Shown here: in pieces, positions 1-7,971 of the stretch
How positions within the stretch are numbered: the first letter of the stretch is position 1
Layout of the letters: each line of letters starts with the position of its first letter
From: Sphingopyxis sp. MWB1
GTDB taxonomy: Bacteria; Pseudomonadota; Alphaproteobacteria; Sphingomonadales; Sphingomonadaceae
Assembly (NCBI RefSeq): GCF_000763945.1
Contig: NZ_JQFJ01000002.1
Span: 2,345,501-2,409,500 of the forward strand
Direction: 5' to 3'
Length of the DNA: 64,000 nt
Translations under genes and position numbers: made by a program
The notes under the pieces: generated by a model
What the model was told of the DNA's origin: nothing
Databases searched by the model: none
Seen by the model: only the letters and a program-made list of their open reading frames with translations

Positions 1-188
1 GCGGCAAAAGCCCCCTCGGCAAAGAGGCGGCGGAAGATATTGGGAAGCTGAAAGGCGAGCTGCCACGCGTCCGCGATGCCGCCCGCCCCCAGGATGCGCG
101 ACAAGAGCATGTCGCGCGCAAAGCCAAAGACGCGGCTCACCAGGGTGAGCCCGCCGATGGTGCCGACGCTTTTGACAAGGCTGCTCAT
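1..188 (-). CDS. murJ: Lipid II flippase MurJ (MviN family), N-terminal fragment
   Basis: Only the first 62 or so residues lie in the window; the gene runs off the left edge on the minus strand. The reverse complement starts MSSLVKSVGTIGG and continues with VSRVFGFARDMLLSRI and a LPNIFRRLFAEGAFAA segment. These match the conserved first transmembrane region of MurJ, the inner-membrane flippase that exports lipid II for peptidoglycan synthesis. The RDxLxxRxxGAG and RRLFAEGAF motifs are the family hallmarks. The start lies just downstream of secB on the same strand (27 bp gap), so the two may be co-transcribed. Confidence 0.9.
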   Translation of the reverse strand, partial: MSSLVKSVGTIGGLTLVSRVFGFARDMLLSRILGAGGIADAWQLAFQLPNIFRRLFAEGAFA

Positions 189-215
189 CGTTCGAGCGGC
201 CCCCGCGCGGCGGGA

Positions 216-734
216 TCAGGCCTGGCCGACAGGTGCCGAGGCTTCGCTCTGGCCTTCATCCTGCGCCGCCTGCACCTGCTGCATGAACAGGCCGTGGAAA
301 TCGACGGGTTCGAGGAGCAGCGGCGGGAAGCCGCCATCGCGAACGGCATCGGCGACGATGCGGCGCGCGAAAGGAAAGAGGATGCGCGGCGCTTCGGCGA
401 GGAAGAAGGGCTGAAGCTGGTCTTCGGGCACGTTGCGGACACCGAACAGGCCGGCATATTGAAGCTCGATGACAAAGGCGGTGCCTTCATCGGCTTTCGA
501 GGTCACGTCGATTTTCAGCGTCACTTCGAACAGATTGTCGCCCACACCTTCGGCGGCAATATTGAACTGAACGTCGATCTGCGGGGCCGACTGCCACTGG
601 AAAGCGGCGGGAGCGCTGGGGTTTTCGAAGGACAGATCCTTCACATATTGCGAAATCAGGCCGATGGCGGGGCTGGTGTCTTCGCCATTGGGCTGGGGGG
701 CCGGATTGGTTTCGGGGCTGCTCTCGTCGGCCAT
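216..734 (-). CDS. secB: Protein-export chaperone SecB
   Basis: The 172-residue protein has the usual SecB length and layout: an acidic, proline-rich N-terminus, ISQYVKDLSFENPSAP at about residues 27-42, the beta-strand core, EAPRILFPFARRI at about 114-126 and EPVDFHGLF at about 142-150. SecB is a cytosolic tetramer that keeps preproteins unfolded and hands them to SecA. The tail after residue 152 is acidic, typical of alphaproteobacteria. It is divergent from the Tim44-like gene across about 200 bp that must hold both promoters. Tim44-like genes next to secB are a common arrangement in sphingomonads (from memory). Confidence 0.96.
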   Translation of the reverse strand: MADESSPETNPAPQPNGEDTSPAIGLISQYVKDLSFENPSAPAAFQWQSAPQIDVQFNIAAEGVGDNLFEVTLKIDVTSKADEGTAFVIELQYAGLFGVRNVPEDQLQPFFLAEAPRILFPFARRIVADAVRDGGFPPLLLEPVDFHGLFMQQVQAAQDEGQSEASAPVGQA

Positions 735-933
735 AGGTCACGCTTTCATTCGGATGATGAAAAAGGGTCGCGCCGCAGCCCGGTCGGGCTTCGACGGACG
801 GTTCGCCGCGGCGCTTAGCAGCGGCGGGACGCAAGCACAATGGGGGGCGGCCGGACGCTTCGAATCGTTGACCTGCCGCCTTCCTGCGGCCATGTGGATT
901 TGAAACCTTGCTGCGGATCGCCTATATTCGCGT

Positions 934-1632
934 TTGATCCCTTTCTTTCCCGTGCATATTGGACTCTTGCCTGTGACCGCATTTTCAATCGTCCTGCTCG
1001 CCATGATCGCCGCTTTCCTTGGGATGCGGCTTTATTCTGTGCTGGGGAAGCGTACCGGGCATGAGCAGGAGCCGGTGCTGCCGCGCGGAGATGACCAGCG
1101 GCCGGGCCCCCGCGCCCTGCGCGTCGACCAGGACGCACCCGCTGCCCCCGGCGCTGCCGATACGGATCTGGTCTATCACCCGGAGGCAGAAGTCGGATTG
1201 CGCCAGTTGCTGGCAACCGATTCGGAATTTGACGCAGGCCGCTTCATGGAAGGCGCCAAGGCCGCCTATCAGATGATTTACGAAGCCTTTTGGGCAGGTG
1301 ACCGCGAAGCGCTGCGCGATTTGTGCGATGACGACAGCTATGCCGCTTTTGTCGAAGCGATCGAGGCGCGCGAAGCACGCGGCGAACGGCTGGAAAATCG
1401 CCTGATGGGGATCGAAGAAGCCAAGATTGTCGCGGTTGAGATGACGCGCGGCGAAGCGCGGATCAAGGTTCATTATCAGGCCGACATCAGCGCCATAACG
1501 CGCGATGCCGACGGCAAGATGATCGCCGGTTCGATGAGCGATGCCGTGCCGCTTAACGATTATTGGACCTTCCGCCGCAGCATCGGCAGCCGCGATCCCA
1601 ACTGGCTGCTCGACGAAGCCGAAACCGCCTGA
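934..1632 (+). CDS. Tim44-like membrane-associated protein
   Basis: A hydrophobic segment near residues 14-34 (FSIVLLAMIAAFLGMRLY) is followed by a Pro/Arg-rich linker and a Tim44-like domain: GRFMEGAKAAYQMIYEAFW, then VHYQADISAITRD and a C-terminal WTFRRSIGSRDPNWLLDE. Tim44 in mitochondria links the import motor to the translocon. The bacterial relatives are membrane-anchored, and a role in membrane protein handling fits the secB neighbour (inference). The start is uncertain. The longest reading begins with TTG at 934; GTG at 952 or 973 are alternatives, and 973 (VTAFSIVLL) would place the membrane segment at the very N-terminus. No convincing ribosome site decides it. The stop is 5 bp before mltA. 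Confidence 0.85.
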   Translation: MIPFFPVHIGLLPVTAFSIVLLAMIAAFLGMRLYSVLGKRTGHEQEPVLPRGDDQRPGPRALRVDQDAPAAPGAADTDLVYHPEAEVGLRQLLATDSEFDAGRFMEGAKAAYQMIYEAFWAGDREALRDLCDDDSYAAFVEAIEAREARGERLENRLMGIEEAKIVAVEMTRGEARIKVHYQADISAITRDADGKMIAGSMSDAVPLNDYWTFRRSIGSRDPNWLLDEAETA

Positions 1633-1637
1633 CGGCG

Positions 1638-2987
1638 ATGATGGGGATGTCCGTGGGGAAAGAGCGTCGCGCACGCGCATTCAAGGCCGCTTTTTTCCTG
1701 TCGATCCCGTTTTTGGCGGGATGCACATCGGTCATCCCCGATGCGGGAACGCGGCCCGGTACGGCAGCGCCCGCGCCGCGGCCCAGCCCGCCGGCAAGCG
1801 CCGCGCGGCCTGACGCGCCGCCACCCAGCTATCAGCCGCGTCCATCCGTTCCGGGGACTGCCGCCGCCAGGCCGATACCCGCCACGCCGCGCCCGCCGCT
1901 TGCCGCAGCTCCCGTTCCGGGCGATGCCGCGACGGCGGCGGCGAGCGGGGTGATCGCCGGGCCTGAATTTACCGAATTGGGCGTGAGCCCCGAAGAAGCG
2001 AGCGCCGCGCTCAAGGCGTTTCGCATTTCCTGCCCCTCGGTCCAGCGGCGCCAGGACGTCAGCGGGCTGACCCAGACGGGTGAATGGGCCGAAAGCTGCC
2101 GCGCCGCCGCCGACTGGCCCGACCGCGATGCGAGCAATTTCTTCAGCCGCTATTTCGGCACGGTGCAGGTGGGGGCGGGCACCGCCTTTGTCACCGGTTA
2201 TTTCGAGCCCGAAATCGCGGCGTCGCGCACGCGCCAGCCCGGCTATGATGTGCCCATTTATCGCCGTCCTGCCGACCTGGTCGACGTGGATCTCGGCCTG
2301 TTTTCCGAATCGCTGAAGGGCCGGAAAATTCGCGGCCGCGTCGAGGGCAGCAATTTTGTCCCCTATTATGATCGTGCGGCGATCGTGCGCGGCGCGCTGG
2401 CGGGGCGCGGGCTGGAAATCGCCTGGGCGGCGGATGCAGCCGAATTTTTCTTCCTGCAAATTCAGGGGTCGGGCCGTCTGCGCCTGCCCGATGGCCAGAT
2501 CGTCCGCATCGGATATGACAGCCAGAATGGCCGCGATTATGTCGGCATTGGCAAGCTGCTTCTCGACCGCGGTGAGCTTCAGTCGGGGCAGACCTCGATG
2601 CAGGGCATTCTCGACTATCTGCGCGCCGATCCGGTACGCGGCGCGGCGGTGATGAATGAAAACCCAAGCTGGATTTTCTTTCGCGAATTGACCGGGCCGG
2701 GCCCGCTCGGTGCGCTGGGCCTGCCTGTGACGGGGCGCGTCAGCGTCGCTGCCGATCCCAAATTTGTGCCGCTGGGCGCCCCCGTTTTCCTGTCGCTCGA
2801 CCGCGCCGAACCGGGGCATTTATGGGTGGCACAGGATACGGGCGGCGCGATCAAGGGTGCCAATCGTTTCGACAGCTTCTGGGGCGCGGGCGAAGACGCG
2901 CGCGCCATTGCGGGCGGCATGGCGGCGCGCGGATCGGCGCTGCTGCTGCTGCCCCGCGTCAGCGTCGCGCGGCTGACCGCGCGCTGA
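1638..2987 (+). CDS. mltA: Membrane-bound lytic murein transglycosylase A
   Basis: The ATG at 1638, just after the Tim44-like stop, gives a basic start and a lipoprotein signal ending LSIPFLAGC with the lipidated Cys at residue 29. A long Pro/Ala linker follows. The MltA domain contains FVTGYFEPEI, VPIYRRPADLV and IQGSGRLRLPDG, and the C-terminal 3D domain has VAQDTGGAIKGANRFDSFWG with the catalytic aspartate region. The enzyme cleaves peptidoglycan glycan strands to 1,6-anhydro ends from the outer membrane. It lies in a forward run with the Tim44-like gene and smr (7 bp to the next start). Upstream in-frame codons are ignored because they precede the previous stop. Confidence 0.95.
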   Translation: MMGMSVGKERRARAFKAAFFLSIPFLAGCTSVIPDAGTRPGTAAPAPRPSPPASAARPDAPPPSYQPRPSVPGTAAARPIPATPRPPLAAAPVPGDAATAAASGVIAGPEFTELGVSPEEASAALKAFRISCPSVQRRQDVSGLTQTGEWAESCRAAADWPDRDASNFFSRYFGTVQVGAGTAFVTGYFEPEIAASRTRQPGYDVPIYRRPADLVDVDLGLFSESLKGRKIRGRVEGSNFVPYYDRAAIVRGALAGRGLEIAWAADAAEFFFLQIQGSGRLRLPDGQIVRIGYDSQNGRDYVGIGKLLLDRGELQSGQTSMQGILDYLRADPVRGAAVMNENPSWIFFRELTGPGPLGALGLPVTGRVSVAADPKFVPLGAPVFLSLDRAEPGHLWVAQDTGGAIKGANRFDSFWGAGEDARAIAGGMAARGSALLLLPRVSVARLTAR

Positions 2988-2994
2988 TCGGGCG

Positions 2995-3570
2995 GTGCCC
3001 CGGCGCCTTGCCCCCGACGAAGCCGCGCTGTGGAAAAAGGTCGCGGCGACGGTCGACCCCTTGCCGGGGCGAGTTCCGCCTGCGGCGCCCACCGCGCCGC
3101 CGACGGTAAAGCCGCCCAGTCCGGTGGCCAAGGGCGCCCCCGCTGCCGCGCCAGCTTTACGCCGCCTGCCGCCCGCAACGCTGCCGCCGCCGCGCCGCAT
3201 CCATGGGCAGGCGACGCTCGACAGCCATTGGGACCGGCGGCTGCGCAAGGGGCAGGTGCGGCCCGATATCAGCATCGACCTGCATGGGCACAGCCTTGCG
3301 TCGGCGCAGGCGCTGCTGGACGAGGCCATTGCGCGCGCCTTGCTGCGCGGGGCGCGTGTGCTGCTGGTGGTCGCGGGGCGGCTGCGCCCCGGCGCCGACC
3401 GCCTGCCCGCCATGCATGGCGAACGCCGCCCGCGCGGCGCGATCCGTGCCTCGCTTGCCGACTGGCTCGCCGCATCGCCCCATGCCGACCAGATTGTCGC
3501 GCTGCGCCCCGCGCATATCAGCCATGGCGGCGCAGGGGCGGTCTATGTGATATTGCGGCGCGGGCGCTAG
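2995..3570 (+). CDS. Smr/MutS2 C-terminal domain protein
   Basis: A GTG start lies 7 bp after mltA. The first 75 residues are Pro/Ala-rich and probably disordered. The Smr domain starts at about residue 85 with DISIDLHGHSLASAQALLDEAI and ends with HGGAGAVYVILRR. The usual TGKG-type turn reads VAGRLRPG here, so nuclease activity cannot be assumed. Stand-alone Smr proteins next to mltA are common in alphaproteobacteria. The stop codon converges with that of dapE: the two TAG stops share the tetranucleotide CTAG. Confidence 0.9.
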   Translation: MPRRLAPDEAALWKKVAATVDPLPGRVPPAAPTAPPTVKPPSPVAKGAPAAAPALRRLPPATLPPPRRIHGQATLDSHWDRRLRKGQVRPDISIDLHGHSLASAQALLDEAIARALLRGARVLLVVAGRLRPGADRLPAMHGERRPRGAIRASLADWLAASPHADQIVALRPAHISHGGAGAVYVILRRGR

Positions 3571-4703
3571 TCGAGCAGCGCGCGCATCAAAATGCCGCGA
3601 TAAATGGCGGTGAGCTTGTGGAGGTCGGCGACGGCGACCGCTTCGTCGAGCTTGTGCATCGTCGCATTGGTGAGGCCGAATTCGACCACCGGGCAAAGGG
3701 CGTGAAGGAAACGCGCGTCGGATGTGCCGCCGGTTGTCGAAAGTTCGGGGCGGAGGTCGGTTTCGGCGTGGATCGCCTCGGCCACCAGTTCGGACAGATC
3801 GCCCGGCGGGGTGAGGAAAGCCTCGCCCGATATTCTGCCGAGGATTTTCGCGCGGGGTTCGACCGCATGGGCAATGGCTTCGACGCGTTCGATGAGATCG
3901 GCGCCGCGATGCTGGTCGTTGAAGCGGATTGACAGCCGCGCGCGCGCCGAGGCGGGGATGACATTGGTCGCGCCATTGCCCACTTCCATGTCGGTGAATT
4001 CGATGTTCGACGGCTGGAACCAGTCGGTCCCTTCATCAAGCGTGACCGCGTCGATCGCGCTCAATATGGCAACGATTTTGGGAATGGGATTGTCGGCGAG
4101 GTGCGGATAGGCGACATGGCCCTGCGTCCCCGGCACGTCGATCCAGATATTGACCGATCCGCGCCGGCCTATCTTGACCATATCGCCAAGCCGCTGCACC
4201 GACGTGGGCTCTCCAACCAGGATCATGTCGGGGCGGATGCCGCGTGCGTCCATATGCTCCATCAGCGCGCGGGTGCCAAAGACCGCCGCGCCTTCCTCGT
4301 CGCCGGTGATGATCAGGCTGATCGTGCCCGCATCGGCGGGAATGGCGGCGACGGCGGCGACAAAAGCGGCAATAGCGCCCTTCATATCGACCGCGCCGCG
4401 CCCATAAAGAAGCTCGCCGCGGATTTCGGGGGCAAAGGCGTCGCTGGTCCAGCCGACCCCGGGGGGCACGACATCGAGATGCCCGGCAAAGCCGAAATGG
4501 CGCGGGCCGCCGCCCTTGCGGACCGCGAGCAGATTTTCAACCGGCCCGTCGGGCTCGATCCCGTCGATAAAGCGCTCGACTGCAAAGCCGAGCGGGGACA
4601 GCGCGGCTTCGAGCACATCAAAGACCGCGCCCGTCGCCGGGGTGACCGACGGGGCGGCGATCAGCGACTGGGCGAGGGCGACGGGGTCGATGGTCTGGGT
4701 CAT
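3567..4703 (-). CDS. dapE: Succinyl-diaminopimelate desuccinylase
   Basis: This 378-residue M20 family enzyme hydrolyses N-succinyl-LL-diaminopimelate to LL-DAP and succinate in the lysine and peptidoglycan pathway. Metal and catalytic motifs are intact: GHLDVVPPG (His75, Asp77), GRGAVDMKG (Asp106) and the GDEEG pair (Glu136, Glu137). STTGGTSDARF near the C-terminus is the DapE-type substrate loop that separates it from ArgE. The length is typical. It faces smr and overlaps its stop by four bases. Confidence 0.96.
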   Translation of the reverse strand: MTQTIDPVALAQSLIAAPSVTPATGAVFDVLEAALSPLGFAVERFIDGIEPDGPVENLLAVRKGGGPRHFGFAGHLDVVPPGVGWTSDAFAPEIRGELLYGRGAVDMKGAIAAFVAAVAAIPADAGTISLIITGDEEGAAVFGTRALMEHMDARGIRPDMILVGEPTSVQRLGDMVKIGRRGSVNIWIDVPGTQGHVAYPHLADNPIPKIVAILSAIDAVTLDEGTDWFQPSNIEFTDMEVGNGATNVIPASARARLSIRFNDQHRGADLIERVEAIAHAVEPRAKILGRISGEAFLTPPGDLSELVAEAIHAETDLRPELSTTGGTSDARFLHALCPVVEFGLTNATMHKLDEAVAVADLHKLTAIYRGILMRALLD

Positions 4704-4758
4704 CGCCTGCCCTTACTCCGCCACGGCGCAGCCTGTCGAGCGGGTTGCGCCGAGCGGA

Positions 4759-5364
4759 TCAGGGGCGCAGCGCGCGGGTGACGAGATCGACGAGCGCATC
4801 GGCATGATGGGTCGGCGGTTCGGGGGTGAGGCCGGTGAGCCACGACCGCGCGAGCCACTGGCTCGGCCCGAAGACGAGCGCTGCGACGAGCTGCGGGTCG
4901 AGCGCGCGCAGCCGCCCGGCGGCGACATGCGGTGCGCCCCAGACCAGAAAGCGCCGGGTGAATTCATCGTTCAGCGCCTGCACCGGGGCGGCATGGGCGT
5001 GCATCCAGGTGGAGCTGGCGCATTCGATCATGAAATTATGGCGGCGCGGATGGCTTTGCTGATAATCGAGCGCGGCGCGCACCGCAGCGCCCAACGCCTC
5101 GACCGGATCGCCGTTATGGCGCTCGACGGCGGCGAGGGCATGGTCCCAATAGGCGCGCCGCTCGGCCAGATAGACTTGCAGCGCGACGCCATTTTTCGAC
5201 CCGAAATGATGAAAGAGGCTGCCATTGGAGACGCCCGACGCCTTGCAAATATCCTGCACCGATACGCGGTCGAGTCCTTGCTCGACGAACAGGGGCGTGG
5301 CGGCGGCGATAACGCGGCTTTTGGTATCGGGGGCGGCGGAGGTCATGGCAGGCGCCTTGTTCAC
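4759..5364 (-). CDS. TetR/AcrR family transcriptional regulator
   Basis: A classical TetR helix-turn-helix occupies about residues 14-60, with VSVQDICKASGVSNGSLFHHFGSKNGVALQVYL. The C-terminal ligand domain is not assignable by eye. ATG at 5346 (MTSAAPDTKS) is an alternative start. A 24-bp palindrome lies 5 bp upstream of the chosen start, as expected for an autorepressor. Neighbours are dapE downstream on the same strand and, divergently, a small secreted protein that may be its target. Ligand unknown. Confidence 0.9.
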   Translation of the reverse strand: MNKAPAMTSAAPDTKSRVIAAATPLFVEQGLDRVSVQDICKASGVSNGSLFHHFGSKNGVALQVYLAERRAYWDHALAAVERHNGDPVEALGAAVRAALDYQQSHPRRHNFMIECASSTWMHAHAAPVQALNDEFTRRFLVWGAPHVAAGRLRALDPQLVAALVFGPSQWLARSWLTGLTPEPPTHHADALVDLVTRALRP

Positions 5365-5368
5365 ATTG

Positions 5369-5392
5369 GATTAATGATCTAGAGTGATAATC
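5369..5392. promoter_or_regulatory. Candidate TetR operator palindrome
   Basis: The layout is GATTA, 4 bp, TCTAGA, 4 bp, TAATC: outer arms are perfect inverted repeats around a self-complementary centre. It sits in the 107-bp divergent gap between the TetR gene and the small secreted protein. Position and symmetry are seen; binding is inferred. Confidence 0.5.
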
Positions 5393-5471
5393 TAATACAT
5401 CGCTCCGGTCCGAGAATAGGAGGAGTGCCGGGGCGCTGCCAATAAGCTTTTGCATTGAAGGGAGATTTCCC

Positions 5472-5798
5472 ATGAGGCTTATCATCGCCGCGGCCTTTGC
5501 CATGGCTGCCATCCCGGCCGCATCGGCGCAATATATCAAATTGAATGACCTCGACGGCGAAGCGCGCAAGAAGCAATGCCCGCCGCCTTCGCCGCAGGCC
5601 GATGAAGGCATTAACGGCGGGCTTAATCGCGACCTTATTCGCCGAAGGGGCGGGCCTCCGCCTGAACCCAAGCCCAAGCCACAGGAATCGGCAGCCAAGC
5701 CGCCCGAGTTGAAGGCATCGGCTGCACAGCGCCGCGCAACGCGCCCGGCCCAGGCGGCAAGGCGTGGGGACATCACGCTTAAACGCGGTGGCTGCTGA
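5472..5798 (+). CDS. Small secreted Pro/Lys-rich protein, function unknown
   Basis: This 108-residue ORF begins with a clear signal peptide (RLIIAAAFAMAAIPAASA, cleavage before Gln20) and has a GGGAG site about 7 bp before the ATG. The mature part is hydrophilic: a QCPPPSPQADEG segment, a PPPEPKPKP linker, an Ala/Arg-rich stretch and a terminal GGC. It has only two Cys, one near the mature N-terminus and one as the last residue. No family is recognised. It is divergent from the TetR gene and shares its intergenic palindrome. Coding is supported by the signal peptide, the ribosome site and GC-biased third positions. Confidence 0.7.
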   Translation: MRLIIAAAFAMAAIPAASAQYIKLNDLDGEARKKQCPPPSPQADEGINGGLNRDLIRRRGGPPPEPKPKPQESAAKPPELKASAAQRRATRPAQAARRGDITLKRGGC

Positions 5799-5922
5799 AC
5801 GAGTCTGCGTCGAGGGGAGACGGGGCGGGACGACCGGACGGGTTATTGACAGGTCTTGATCGAGCGCGAATGTTTCAGGCCCAAACCACGCCGCGCCTTC
5901 TGGCCCGGCCCCGGAGAGCCTG

Positions 5923-6390
5923 ATGCCCAAGATCGACCTCGCCGCAATCCCGCAGACCAATGCCACCGGCTATCCGCCGCCGTTCGATGAACCGGTGCAG
6001 GGGCGCTGGTATCGGCGGATTGCGCCCGCGACGGGTTTGACCGACTTTACCGCCAGCCATGTCGTGCTGAAACCCGGCGCCTGGTCGTCGCAGCGCCATT
6101 GGCATGCGGGCGAGGATGAAATGCTGATCATGATCGCGGGCGAAGCGGTACTGGTCGAAGATGACGGGCGGCATATCATGCGCCCCGGCGATATCGCCGT
6201 CTGGCCCAAGGGGGTCGAAAATGGTCATCATCTGATCAACGAGACGGACAGCGACTGCGTCTTCGTCGCGCTGGGCGGCGGCAAGGCGCGCGACACCGGC
6301 GGCAGCTATTCGGACATCGACATGAAATTCACGCCCGACGGCTATTTCCACAAGGATGGCACGCCCTATCCGACCAAGCGGATTCCTTGA
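5923..6390 (+). CDS. Cupin-domain protein
   Basis: The 155-residue single-domain cupin carries the two motifs: QRHWHAGEDEMLIMIAGE for the first metal-binding half and RPGDIAVWPKGVENGHHLIN for the second. The His-X-His and Glu ligands are present in the first motif, and His in the second. Related short cupins are metal-dependent sugar or small-molecule binding proteins or oxygenases; substrate cannot be assigned. It stands alone between the small secreted protein and a convergent GST. GAGAGCC lies 5-11 bp before the ATG. Confidence 0.88.
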   Translation: MPKIDLAAIPQTNATGYPPPFDEPVQGRWYRRIAPATGLTDFTASHVVLKPGAWSSQRHWHAGEDEMLIMIAGEAVLVEDDGRHIMRPGDIAVWPKGVENGHHLINETDSDCVFVALGGGKARDTGGSYSDIDMKFTPDGYFHKDGTPYPTKRIP

Positions 6391-6421
6391 CCGTTGAAGA
6401 GGCGAGGTCCGAAAAGCAGCC

Positions 6422-7093
6422 CTACGCCCCGCCCGGTCCTTCAAATTGCTCGATCACCCAATCTTCGGCCTGCGCGCCGCCGATCCATAGCTGCATGTCC
6501 GGGTGGGCGATAACGGCTTGGCAATAGGGGACGGCAAAGCGGGGAAGCGGTATCGAATAGGTGATCAGCCGGGTCACCACTGGCGCGAACATCATGTCGG
6601 CGGCCGACCATTTGCCGAACAGAAACTCGCCCGCACCGCCAAAACGCGCCCGCGCCTCGGCCCAGATTTGCAGGATGCGCCGCACATCAGCCTCGACATC
6701 GGGTGCGAGGTCGGCGGCGGGATAGATGCGGCGGATGTTCATGCTGTGCTCGCGGCGGAGCGCAGCGAATCCGGAATGCATTTCGGCGGCCATGGAGCGG
6801 GCCATGGCGCGCGCGGCGATATCGTCGGGCCAGTATCCGCGGGTGCCGCCGGTTTTCTCGTTGAGATAGTCGATGATCGCGAGGCTGTCCCACACGACGA
6901 TATCATCGCCGTCCCACAGGATGGGAACCTTGCCACCTGATGGCGCAAATTCATCGCCTTCGCGCCGCTGTGACCAGGCTTCGTCATACAGCGGGACGGT
7001 GACTTCCTCGAACGGCAGGCCGCTTTGTTTGGCGGCGAGCCAGCCGCGCAGGCTCCAGCTGGAATAGGCTTTGTTGCCGATGAAGAGTTTCAT
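6422..7093 (-). CDS. Glutathione S-transferase family protein
   Basis: The chosen start (MKLFIGNKAYSSWSLRG) is the conserved N-terminus of the thioredoxin-like domain, with a GGGAG site 11 bp upstream; longer in-frame extensions into the repeat region look spurious. SSWSLR carries the candidate catalytic Ser. SGGKVPILWDGD and VWDSLAIIDYLNE form the glutathione-binding half. The all-alpha domain follows from about residue 95. About 223 residues, typical of the family. Substrate unknown. Confidence 0.9.
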   Translation of the reverse strand: MKLFIGNKAYSSWSLRGWLAAKQSGLPFEEVTVPLYDEAWSQRREGDEFAPSGGKVPILWDGDDIVVWDSLAIIDYLNEKTGGTRGYWPDDIAARAMARSMAAEMHSGFAALRREHSMNIRRIYPAADLAPDVEADVRRILQIWAEARARFGGAGEFLFGKWSAADMMFAPVVTRLITYSIPLPRFAVPYCQAVIAHPDMQLWIGGAQAEDWVIEQFEGPGGA

Positions 7094-7114
7094 TCTGAAC
7101 TCAGCTCCCGATTT

Positions 7115-7196
7115 CCGTTCGCATCGAGCGCAGTCGAGATGCCCCTCGACCATGCGCCAAACCCATGGGTGTCTCGACTTCGCTCGACACGAACGG
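7115..7196. repeat. Dispersed palindromic repeat, family C, copy 1
   Basis: Two inverted arms (CATCGAGCGCAGTCGAGATG and, on the other side, TCTCGACTTCGCTCGACAC) flank a variable spacer. The final 28 bases (7169-7196) are identical to the end of the copy at 43543-43620. It lies between the GST start and the engB stop. Confidence 0.75.
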
Positions 7197-7221
7197 ACGA
7201 GACGTCAAGCGTCAAGCCCCG

Positions 7222-7866
7222 TCAACTCTCCACCGCTTCCAGAACGGCGGTGCGAAGCTCGGCTATTCCCATGCCCTTTTCGCTGCTCGTCGCGATCACC
7301 TCCGGGTGGGCGGCGGGATGTTTGCGCGCCTCGGCGATGGTCGCGGCATGAACTTCGGCCAGTGCGCTCGCTTTCACCTTGTCAGCCTTGGTGAGGACGA
7401 GGCGATAGCTGACCGCGGCGGTGTCGAGCATTTCCAGCACTTCGCGGTCGACATCCTTGATCCCGTGGCGGCTGTCGATCAGCACCAGCGTGCGTTTCAG
7501 CACCTGTCGCCCGCGCAGATAGTCATTGACCAGAAAGCGCCATTTCTTGACGATATCCTTGGGCGCCTTGGCAAAGCCATAGCCGGGCATGTCGACGAGG
7601 CGGAACACCAGGGGATTGCCGACGTCGAAATAGTTGAGCTCCTGCGTCCGCCCCGGTGTGACCGAGGTGCGGGCAAGGCCGTTGCGCCCTGTCAGCGCGT
7701 TGAGCAGGGAGGATTTGCCGACGTTCGAGCGCCCCGCAAAGGCGATTTCGGGCGCCGACGGCGCGGGCAGATGCTGAAGCGCGGGCGCCGATTTCAGAAA
7801 GGCGATGGGCCCTGCAAACAGCTTGCGCGCGCGTTCGGGCAGCGTCGGGTCAATGTCATCGGTCAT
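7222..7866 (-). CDS. engB: Ribosome biogenesis GTP-binding protein YsxC/EngB
   Basis: A 214-residue TRAFAC GTPase with G1 GRSNVGKSS (45-53), the T of G2 in SVTPGRTQ, G3 DMPGYG (92-97) and G4 TKAD (159-162). EngB is an essential factor in late 50S subunit assembly. It follows yidC on the same strand, separated by about 105 bp that hold a palindromic repeat. The engB-yidC neighbourhood is conserved in alphaproteobacteria. Confidence 0.96.
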   Translation of the reverse strand: MTDDIDPTLPERARKLFAGPIAFLKSAPALQHLPAPSAPEIAFAGRSNVGKSSLLNALTGRNGLARTSVTPGRTQELNYFDVGNPLVFRLVDMPGYGFAKAPKDIVKKWRFLVNDYLRGRQVLKRTLVLIDSRHGIKDVDREVLEMLDTAAVSYRLVLTKADKVKASALAEVHAATIAEARKHPAAHPEVIATSSEKGMGIAELRTAVLEAVES

Positions 7867-7873
7867 ATAGCCG

Positions 7874-7951
7874 TGCCCCCGCGAAGGCAGGGGTCCATCT
7901 CCTGTTGTTTAAGGTCGAAGCCACCGGCGATGGCCCCGCCTTCGCGGGGAC
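7874..7951. repeat. Dispersed palindromic repeat, family D, copy 1
   Basis: Inverted arms CCCCCGCGAAGGCAGGGG and GGCCCCGCCTTCGCGGGG flank about 40 bp. It fills the gap between yidC stop and engB start. Similar elements lie at 58111-58196 and 59394-59423. Confidence 0.7.
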
Positions 7952-7971
7952 ATATGCCGGTGGCTTCGGCA

